Shown piece after piece: positions 56,222 to 64,000 of a stretch of 64,000 bases of DNA. The notes beneath the pieces were generated by a model that saw only the letters and a program-made list of their open reading frames with translations, did no database searches and was not told the origin of the DNA. The translations under genes were made by a program, and so were the position numbers. The DNA is from Topomyia yanbarensis (Eukaryota > Arthropoda > Insecta > Diptera > Culicidae): assembly GCF_030247195.1 (NCBI RefSeq), contig NC_080672.1, positions 29,209,906 through 29,273,905 on the forward strand, written 5' to 3'. How positions within the stretch are numbered: the first letter of the stretch is position 1; each line of letters opens with the position of its first letter.

Positions 56222-57227
56222 AAACAAAGCACTTAGTTTTGGTCTTGCAGATCGAAGCAAGCTAGTAAATCCGGTAATAAACTTCATATAATTACGTCCA
56301 TCGAATTATTTGCACTGCAGATAAAGGTAAACTTCAGCACACTACATGAAAAAATCTGTTATCATGACTTCGAGAACTGAAACTCTTTGTGTTTTCAAAG
56401 AACTAGTTTCTCGCAAAAATATACAACGCGTTACATTCGAATGTTTGGTTGAGTTATTGTGGTTGTTCCTTGGAAATGTTTAGTTTTTGTTATTATTGGG
56501 GTATTACGTAGATGAGGGGCATTACGTAGGGGGTATTATGTAAATTACGTCTTTGATATTAGATATTTGTACATACGAAGATGCTAATAACGATTATAAT
56601 ACTAATTATTTTCACCCGTAGTACCCGGCCATATGTTCCGCTTCTATGTTTGATTTGAAATTCGGAATCTTTGGTGACCTATCTGTTACCACATTCGTGA
56701 TCGTTTGATAACAGTACAATTTAATAAAATACACATGCACTGTCATTAAAACTTTCCACTCTAAATCAGAAACTTTTTCTGTTCGCCTTTATCGAATTTC
56801 TTTATCCGAGTTGAACGTTAAATTAAGCACATTGCTTTATTATGCATGTCATTTCTTATTAAAAGATAGAGTAATACATTGCAATTTTTGTTTATTTCAA
56901 ATATAATCTTCATTTGTTCTAGTTCTAGTATAGAAATCATGGTTACTTTAAATATCGCCCTTATTAGGTAATCCATGAGATGTTTCTGATCAGCTGATAT
57001 TTCTTGTTTAGTTCTTCTGACGTTACTCCGAGAGGTGCTACGTCCGACAATATTGTTGATTCGATCCAACACCAAACGAGTTGGACTACCGAAAGATGTT
57101 TGGATGTTTGGACGAGTTTTTCTGTTCGCAGGAGTAGACTTGTTGACAGAACCCGAGATGCATTATAGTATAGGTGTTCACATTTGTCAAGTTTGAGTGT
57201 GTTGGTTTGTTGCTAGTGAAATTAATC
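56222..57227. other. AT-rich unrecognised DNA
   Basis: No supported gene. GGGGTATTACGTAGATGAGG and GGGGCATTACGTAGGGGGTA form a short tandem near 56500. An 85-codon minus frame (56818-57075) has no domain. Confidence 0.4.
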
Positions 57228-57383
57228 ATGGCGGCCCAGGACCGCGAAGCACATAATCAACAAACCGACCAATCGGAAAGAAGCTTATAAGCACGTGGTA
57301 AAAATAAGTATGGCGTCCGGGATCGCAAAGGAGCAAATGTTTACATCACTAACCAATCAGAATGAAGTATGAGACCACGTGCT
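57228..57383 (+). repeat. Tandem ATGGCG-CCAAT-CACGTG modules
   Basis: Two modules of about 75 bp (57228-57300 and 57309-57383) share, in order, ATGGCG(G/T)CC, GATCGC/GACCGC, CCAATC and CACGTG. CCAAT boxes and E-boxes are common promoter elements. A TATAAAAA at about 57579 followed by GTGGCGACTCAAGC lies about 200 bp downstream. This may be the promoter of a mobile element. No gene follows that I can recognise. Confidence 0.5.
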
Positions 57384-58147
57384 TCTGTTTTCTTCTTCTT
57401 TCTTGTTTGCCCGAAAAAAGTGACAGCTGATGCACACATAGAAAAAAATGTGTACACCTGTATACACCTCGGACAGAACCCACCGTTGGATTGTCAAACA
57501 AACGTCTAATGGATTGCCTAAATGAACGCGAGAAACACTTTCCGCTACTCGCCTGCAGATGGCGAGCTGAGCATGATGTATAAAAATTTAGTGGCGACTC
57601 AAGCTCTTGCCAAGGACTCGCGAACGCTAATGCAATTTCTTGGTTGAAAACAATCCCATTTGATTTTGCCATCTCTTTTTATTATTTTCAACTATGTTTT
57701 TGTATAGAGTGTGTTTTATGTACGTATCTGAACCGCAGAAAAGTTTATTGCACATAAGCCAAAACGTAACTTTTCGCTGCCGAAAGTTTCAAACTTGTAT
57801 TCGATTTTTGTCATCGCATGATCATAACTCAAGACTTGAATCAATTTAGTATCACTATTAACAAAGTCAACAGGACAAACTATATTCCGACCAAATACAC
57901 TGAATTTGCTTCTTAAATCAACTCAAAATTATGAACACAAAATCGATTAATCGAATCGTATTCGGACATCCCTACTGGTCGCCAGTAGCTGGACACAGCT
58001 ATGTCATATTTCATGAAACACTTCATGGAACAATGGAATGGATTCCACGGATAACATTCCAAATTTCGTGAAATAGCTACGTGAAAATTTCAAAACCATG
58101 TGCAGAGTTGCATGAAAGTGACATTGATTAGGGATAGTTTCTAAATA

Positions 58148-58310
58148 CAGTAAATACCCGTTTTTATCAGCCCCTTGGTGAATTTTGGGCTGATAAAACC
58201 GGGTCATTGATAAAATCGGAACATATATTTTTCCTTCTTTTTAAGAAACCGAAGCTCTTAAAATATCTTCTCTGATAAAATCAGGTGCTGATGAAATCGG
58301 GTCTTCACTG
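58148..58310. mobile_element. 163-bp MITE, TA duplication
   Basis: CAGTAAATACCCGTTTTTAT and the inverse of ATGAAATCGGGTCTTCACTG form the termini, flanked by TA at 58146-58147 and 58311-58312. The interior repeats GCTGATAAAA and GATAAAATC. Probably Tc1/mariner-related by its TA target. Confidence 0.85.
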
Positions 58311-58947
58311 TATCACACCCACGCAAGATAGACCGTAAATAATGTACTATAAATCAAGAACCAGTTCCCGAGTCTATGAATATTTCCATATCAACAATTG
58401 AATAGGGCTAATAAGATATGTAAACAAACTTTTGTTTTGCTGATTTTTCCTAATTTGTTATCATTTCAACTTAGAAAACATTTGAAATTGATTCTACCAA
58501 GGATAAAGATGTTGATTCATGTGTATTTTTCATGAAATTCAACTCGGTAGCGGAATAATGAGCGAAATAAGTTTGTTTACAAAAGTCTCATTAGCCCTTT
58601 TGAAGAATTACTATTGATTTAGTAATTTTGTGAACCACTTCAGGCTTACTAACAGTCACGAGCACGAATGGTGAGTAATAACTAATATACTAGGAATCAT
58701 GAACCAGCTTAGGAATGCATGAATTCTGAGTTCTGTGAAATTGTTCAAGTGAAAATATTAGGATCTTGCACAAACCCGTATGCTTTATGATCTGCATCAT
58801 GAAAGTGGAAACGTATTTTAAGATTTAAATGATATATTAGGAATAAAGAATTAGTTCACGAGTCATGAATAGATAAATGAAAAATATTCCGAGTTTCGTG
58901 AAAGAGTTCACGGGAAAATATCCAAACTCTTTTGATTTTATGAACTA

Positions 58948-59303
58948 CACACCAAAAAAATAATGAAATTTAAACGACATGTAAATCAATACGAATATAA
59001 ACGTACAAAGCTTGAATCAAAAATTTGATTGAAAATTAAATTGAATTCGATACACTCAATGGGAGCATCAAAAAGCATTTAATTATACACTTTCGTTCGT
59101 GTAATATTACATGTCATTTAGTTTACAGCAATATTGGTTTAAAAATATATTAAAGCGCATACCGGGGATACCGTTCAATGAAATTGTAATTTTCAATCAA
59201 CGTGTTATTTGTATTTGTGGTGGAACTTTATTTTAGATTTATATTCATGCTCCAAATATGTGCATGAGAATATACTTAAAATCACAAAATATTTTTTTCT
59301 GTG
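58948..59303. mobile_element. MITE, TA duplication, copy 2 of the 24.8-kb family
   Basis: Begins CACACCAAAAAAATAATGAA and ends TTTTTTTCTGTG, TA at 58946-58947 and 59304-59305. Its interior aligns along nearly the whole length with 24770-25140 (AAACGACATGTAAATCAATA, TTCATGCTCCAAATATGTGC), with short deletions. Confidence 0.9.
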
Positions 59304-59584
59304 TATTAAACAACCTCGAAAACCAGATGTAATGAATCATGAATTAGTTCACATCGTATAGTTGGACCGTAGACAATATTCCTGAATTTATGAATAAAAT
59401 AACGAGTCGACTTTTTGTTTATGAATAATGTTCGTAAAGTTGTGAAATAGTTCACGTACAGAAAATCAATTTGGCTTTACATGCCAGAAACCGCAACTGA
59501 AGTTCGCAAAACAAAGACAAATATTTCTACTAATAAAATAGTTATGGAGACAAAGTATGAATAGAAAAAAGGTTATGGATGCAA

Positions 59585-59783
59585 GATTCTCCTCGTCTGT
59601 AATTAACACCAATTTAATGCTAGTTAGATAAGACAAAACCAGCACCAAATTGGCGCTACTTAAACATTAAAATCCAAAAATCACACGTCTTGCGTAAACG
59701 CTAAACAACTGGCGCCAATTTCGTTCTGGGTTGGACTTATCTAACTAGCATTAAGTTGGTGGCAGTTACTGACGAGGAGAATC
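59585..59783. mobile_element. 199-bp MITE of the TCGTCAGTAACTG family
   Basis: GATTCTCCTCGTCTGTAATT and its inverse at the right (AGTTACTGACGAGGAGAATC) bound arms of about 50 bp that include GCTAGTTAGATAAG. The CTCGTC-GTAACT-ACC core matches the termini of the 6631-6929 element, but the interior is shorter and different. Confidence 0.85.
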
Positions 59784-59954
59784 AGAAATACTTGAAAACC
59801 ATACTTTATGTAAGGTCTTGTGCCCTTACGTACAAAAAAAAATGGTCTTGGTGGCCCGTTCCGGGAACTTTGCATAGCGTTGTGCAGGAAATTACTGTAG
59901 AGAAATTTTACTTAATTATTAAACAAAATTGGTCCAGGCCGTAGTTACAGCCGA

Positions 59955-60600
59955 CCGCTACCATAACTTCATTGAGTGCTGTCTGGAAGTGAGCTGTTCA
60001 TCATCGAACCTCTTCAGGCTTTACATCCGGATATCAAGTCTAAGTAACGATCAACACGGCTTAACGTCTGCACGTTCGACAGCGACTAACCTTCTGTGCC
60101 TAACATCCTACAATATTGCACATAACAGAAACCATGGAACGTCGCAGTCAAGCTGATGTTATTTACCCAACCTATCCACCGCTTTTGATAAAGTGAACCA
60201 CATTATAATAATATTGCAAAAATGCAAAAATTGCTAATCTGTGATCATTTTTGTAGATATTTCGATTCAGACAGATCGAGATATAGAGATTGCTAGGTTT
60301 CACCGTTTACTTCTACGTTAAGCATATTCCAAGGAAGACACCTGGAACCGTTGATGTTTCTGCTGTACTTCAATGATGTATAGCAAGGGCTGAACACTCC
60401 ATCCCTGTTATTTGCGGATGATCTCAAGTTATTTCGTTTGATTCGCTTAGTTGAAGATTGAAAATTTCTTCAAAGTCAGCTTCCAGTTTTTGTTCATTGG
60501 TGTAGCAAGAACAGCATGCGTAGAAATCCGAGGAAATGTTCGCTAATCTCCTTCTCAAGAAAGAAAGACCCGGTTTCTTTTAACTAACTGTAGAAATTGA
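59955..60600 (+). pseudogene. CR1-clade reverse transcriptase remnant, copy 2
   Basis: Plus-strand frames give, in order, ITSLSAV, SNDQHGLTSARSTATNLLCL, LSTAFDKVNHIII, a decayed GVPQG block (HLEPL-like), LLFADDLKLFRLIRLVED and FVHWCSKNSMRRNPRKCSLI. The catalytic FADD is intact, but stops and at least four shifts interrupt the frame. It corresponds to the middle of ORF2 and is homologous to the minus-strand copy at 43.8-45.8 kb. No endonuclease or 3' UTR recognised. Confidence 0.75.
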
Positions 60601-62429
60601 AGCCGATATTTTTTCTGTCGAAAATCTGGGAAAAATCTGACATGGACGTTCGAGCGCGAGATACAGTACAGTTTGCATCGACGAGGAGAGGGGTTCCCTT
60701 ACGACTTTTCTGGGTTTTCACTCGTCATATATTTTAAGTTCATGGTCTTGTTTTCGTAATGTAAAACGTGATTGTTCCAGAAACCATGGAACTTTATTCA
60801 CAAACTTTGAACAATTTGTTTCATGTACAATTAAGGAATCGGCTGTAAAGAACCAAATTCCACTTGGATCTCGACTGAAAGCTCGAAAGCGAATCTTGGT
60901 AAAGTTAGATTTAAAATTTGAACGGAAAACGCAACATGCTACTTCCTACTAAGTAATATTAAAATTCGATTGATATTGGATTTAAATTTGATCAAAGATC
61001 ATGCTCTGGTCGTAAGTCAGCCTAAAATATGAAAAAGATCAGTCACGGAACGTCAACTCCATAAAACTTTCCTCTTTGGTAACATAGCCTGCTATATCGA
61101 TTCGAATTTTGTGCTTGTGGATTCAACCAAATTTATGCTACCTAAGTGAGTGGAAAATTTTCACAAACTTAAATTCCGGGCACCAGGAGTACCAACCCAT
61201 AAAAGGTGAAGAAACTCAAAAGAGAAAGTACCCAGCCCTCCATTGGGTAATAATCTGGAAGACAAGACGTTCCGTTTCGCTGTTTACCCCACTACACAGA
61301 GGGAAGTGGCTTCAACAGAAAAGGAAAAAACAATTACACTCAGCTCACAATCGATTTCCTTCTGCTTTAGATCGTGCTGCTGCTGCTGCTGCTGTGATGC
61401 TTTAGTTAGTACCTCTTTCCGGTTCGGTTCACTGCAAACTAAAATGAGTTGGTTTATGCAATTGCTGGACTAGCTTCTTGGAATTTTAGAACAGTGCTGT
61501 GCTTAATGGCTGTGTAACTGAGTTGATTGTGTTGTGCCGCTTTGGTCTCTGAACGGAGTTAACGAGAGGTTAGTTTAATGAAAATGGAGCTCGCATCAGT
61601 CGATATTACTACGGAAGTGAAGCAAACGGAGACTATAGAACAGATATAACACTATGAAGAATGATTCAAAAATGTCAACTCAAACACATTCTGTTGATCA
61701 TGTTGGAATGCAAGCAGCGCGCAGAGGTCCCAAAGCGCAACAGGTTTTATTGTTCCCGTTGAAATATTGTTGTTCTTGCAAATAACACTTGGAATATAAT
61801 CCCTCTTCTTCTTATCTAACCGGATCGATGATTAATCTTCCTAGTAGACTTGCGAAATTTGGTTTCTTCAATAATTCATATAGAATGATGTTCTCTTCGG
61901 ATAAATTGTAGAGAAACTTATTACAAATATCTTTACCGAAGACACTCATTGTCCGCGGTACATTTTTAGCCCGAGTGGGTAGTAAGATATAAGCATAGAG
62001 TGAGGATTTTATTACTATTGATTTGTTGTATTTTTACAATACACACGGTTGAATTAAATTCACATGAAGTTTCTGTACGTTTGTGCTAATGCAATCGTGT
62101 TCCATCGAGACTTTCAAACGTATGCCCGAAACAAAAGCATGACAGATTTCAAATTTTCGGTTTGTTTATAGCAATTCCTACACTCATTCGCCGGCCTTGA
62201 AGACGCTAAGACACTTTTTGATATATAAGGCATTTTGGGTGAAAGCCCAATTAAAAACTTTTTGTTCCAAATGGCCCTCGTTACTAGCGCGGAGCTGTAC
62301 AAACTGATAATTATAGTCAGTCCACAGGGCCGGCTGAGTCCTAATAATCACCTTTTCTCCCATTGTTGAAATATGGTATCCGGCCATCCAACAAGCTTGG
62401 CTAGTAGAAACCGACTAAAATCACAATTC
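60601..62429. other. Mostly unrecognised DNA
   Basis: No supported gene. A CTG-type trinucleotide run is at 61375-61396. Frames of 98 codons (61109-61405) and 76 codons (61243-61473) run through it and are judged shadows. Minus-strand frames near 62114-62387 overlap the region just beyond the I-element ORF1 fragment but do not match it. Confidence 0.4.
61375..61396 (+). repeat. (TGC)n trinucleotide run
   Basis: About seven uninterrupted TGC units followed by TG; potentially variable. Confidence 0.9.
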
Positions 62430-62650
62430 TTTATGTTCACTGGCTGAAAATTGGGGTCCTTAAAATAGTCAACTCCATACTTCAGCAGATTTGCGCAAAC
62501 GAAACTCGCCTCAGTAACCACGCCGTCGATCTCAACTTATGTTATAGGTACTTACACGCGGTACAGCTTCGAAAAAGGATCATCGCTAGTAATGTCATTT
62601 GTTGGTTTTAGACTGGTTACCAAGAAGGAGAACATATTAGGGCAAATCTG
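62430..62650 (-). pseudogene. I-clade LINE ORF1 fragment
   Basis: The minus strand reads KPTNDITSDDPFSKLYRV, then VEIDGVVTEASFVCANLLKY and GVDYFKDPNFQPVNIKNCDF. These align with ORF1 residues about 90-151 of the 51-kb copy (FEGVVTDESLTCEDLLRYGV). An internal stop follows YRV and no knuckles remain. Fourth I-element piece in the window, also on the minus strand. Confidence 0.75.
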
Positions 62651-63191
62651 TTATATTCCGGTCAAAGTTGAATAGCGTTGTGTCAACGCTTTTTTATTTT
62701 TTATTTTCTTTGACGCGGAAGAAAATCGCGAAGGGCCTGAATGAGGACCATATATAATTTCAAGCTGTGGAATCGATTTTATTTCAACCTCCGTTTGAGC
62801 GTGAGGGGAATCTTTGCTATGGAAAGTCATGTTGCATGTGGCTTCAGAATATTCTTGAATTTTGTTGGAAACGTCATACTTTTGTGCAGATGTGTTTAAT
62901 TTTATTTTACGTGATATATCGCTTGGTTGCCCTGGTTAGATGGGTCAGAGGGTCAGACGCGCTGATCTTATAAATCACCCGTCCGGAAGGATTTTCAGTT
63001 GTCGAAAGGATCGTAGCACCTCGCTCAGTACTTTAAGTATATTAAACCAGCTCTTTTAAATTAAATCCGCTATCCGTACCTGGGAACTCCGGTTATCTCC
63101 GTACACTGAGAAGGATTTCAAAATTTTCAAGAGAACTCCCAATAATTCAGAGAGAAATGTGGTACAAAAACTGAATTTTTAACTAAATCTT
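62651..63191. other. Unrecognised DNA before the transposase
   Basis: Could include the decayed N-terminal part of the downstream transposase or its element end, but I cannot recognise either. A 68-codon frame (62767-62973) has no domain. Confidence 0.4.
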
Positions 63192-63770
63192 TTGTGCAAG
63201 ATGCGAAAAAACGTGCAGGACTACTCACGTACAATATTGAAAAGCCGTCAACCCGCGATAAGCGACAGAATACTGTGGGGGAAACCACGCGCATGGAAGC
63301 TCTTCACTCAACTGTTAATGAAACCGTATTATCTCGTCATGGATGACGAGACTTATGCGAAAGCAGATTTCCGTCAGCTTCGTTTTCTGTACAGCTGGTC
63401 TTAAGTTCGACAGTCCTGAGGAAACTGGAAACCACATGTTTAAGTTTGCTAAAAAAGCATGATTTGGCAGGGTATTCGCTAGTATGGAAAGCGGAACATT
63501 CCGTTCGTGATAACCGAAACCATCAATAGGCAGGTGTACTTAAAAAAAATGCCTCCAAAAGCGTTCACTTCCACTTCTGAGATCTCACGCTCTTCTGGCC
63601 AAATTCAATCTCGTTCCATTACTCGAAAAATGTTCCAGAGTTGTACAAGGCTCAGGAGGTCAATTTCATGTCAAAGAATCTTAATTCTTCGAACACACCG
63701 GAATTGCTCCCAATTTAAAAACACTGGGCCTATATACAGCAGAAGAAGTATCCTAAGAAAGTAAAATCAA
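63192..63770 (+). pseudogene. DD37E-type Tc1/mariner transposase remnant
   Basis: A first frame (63192-63404) holds RAWKLFTQLLMKPYYLVMDD and ETYAKADFRQL, around the first catalytic Asp (MDDETY). A second has VITETINRQVYLKKMPPKAF; a third has TLFWPNSISFHYSKNVPELY and SSNTPELLPI, where the second catalytic Asp (normally WPDLAS) is Asn and the Glu after PI is a stop. Counted on the family pattern, 37 residues separate the last two catalytic positions. At least three frameshifts. It ends against the H2A pseudogene, which is on the opposite strand. Confidence 0.82.
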
Positions 63771-64000
63771 TTGCCATGCCGGAGAGCAATTTGTTAAGCT
63801 CTTTGTTATTCCTGTTGGCCAGCTGCAACTGACGGGAGATAATCCTGGTGTTTTTGTTTCCACGGGCTGCGTTTACTGCCAGCTCCAATATTTCGGGGGC
63901 AAAATATTCCAATACAACCGCCAACTAAAGGGATACTCCGGCACCGACACGTTCGGCGTAGTAGCCCTTTCTCAGCATACGGTGGGTTCGGCTGATATGA
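63762..64000 (-). pseudogene. Histone H2A pseudogene (partial, runs off window)
   Basis: Minus-strand translation from the window edge gives ISRTHRMLRKGYYAERVGAG, a TAG stop, [40 protein letters not shown] and [12 protein letters not shown]. This follows the H2A histone fold almost residue for residue, from the alpha-1/loop-1 region (usual RIHRLLRKGNYAERVGAG) through [21 protein letters not shown]-type alpha-2/alpha-3 to the LNKLLSGVTI motif of the C-terminal part. An in-frame stop replaces the PVY codons, and substitutions hit conserved positions (G to V in AGNAA). The N-terminal tail lies beyond 64000. Confidence 0.92.

Larger units (their letters stand above)
58010..59470. repeat. Degenerate interspersed repeats around GTGAAATAGTTCACG
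   Basis: Variants of TTCGTGAAATAG(T/C)TCACG and AGAATTAGTTCACGAGTCAT recur many times (about 58065, 58335, 58690, 58730, 58850, 58895, 59335 and 59440) with ATGAAT and GAAAATAT between them, like an old minisatellite. Two MITEs are embedded. Confidence 0.55.

Noticed and set aside
57349..57672. 107-codon minus-strand frame
   Set aside because: Runs through the CCAAT/E-box region and a TATA-like site; no domain.
61109..61405. 98-codon frame ending in poly-Ala
   Set aside because: The Ala run is the TGC microsatellite; no other feature.

Overview
The window looks like gene-poor, transposon-saturated DNA from a mosquito. The best guess is a culicine, Aedes-like genome. This is inference from the mix of repeats: I-clade (MosquI-like), CR1-clade and R1-clade non-LTR retrotransposons, DD37E-type Tc1/mariner fragments, many small TIR/MITE elements with TA or TTAA duplications, and large fold-back elements. 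I found no intact host protein-coding gene. Apart from one 269-codon retrotransposon ORF1 and a 332-codon RNase H ORF, the long open frames are repeat shadows.

Layout, left to right. 0-3 kb: a possible TIR element and the 3' end of an R1-clade LINE. 3.4-4.1 kb: a dispersed repeat. 4.1-6.6 kb: apparently unique DNA. 6.6-14.4 kb: MITEs, a small fold-back, a degraded minus-strand I element split by a MITE, and a Tc1-like fold-back with transposase remnant. 14.4-18 kb: mostly unique DNA, a MITE remnant, a CT microsatellite and an I-element ORF1 fragment. 18.1-20.4 kb: a fold-back with about 860-bp arms. 21.7-23.2 kb: a histone-like remnant in a three-unit tandem array carrying a poly(A) retro-insertion. 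24.4-28.0 kb: a fold-back with nested MITEs, then two adjacent TIR elements. 28-30.2 kb: an internally deleted R1-clade LINE. 31-34.8 kb: a transposase fragment, interleaved palindromes, a TA-flanked fold-back and an A-rich tract. 35.07 kb: a tRNA-like sequence. 35.3-40.8 kb: a giant inverted repeat with about 2.1-kb arms. 41-43 kb: mostly unique DNA. 43.1-51.6 kb: an ORF1 zinc-knuckle remnant, a CR1-clade fragment and a nearly full-length but dead I-clade element. 51.6-64 kb: unique stretches, hAT-, piggyBac- and Tc1-type MITEs, CR1 and I fragments, a DD37E transposase pseudogene and, at the right edge, a histone H2A pseudogene.

The elements do not form a pathway. What can be read is the order of events. 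Tandem duplication came before a retro-insertion, whose empty site survives in a sister unit. A MITE entered one fold-back arm while the other arm keeps the empty site. Another MITE was present before a 2.1-kb arm was duplicated. A recurring theme is histone-derived material: an H2A pseudogene, hairpins resembling histone 3' ends, and a TATA context shared between the histone-like remnant and the giant palindrome. I saw no rRNA, CRISPR array or cellular operon.
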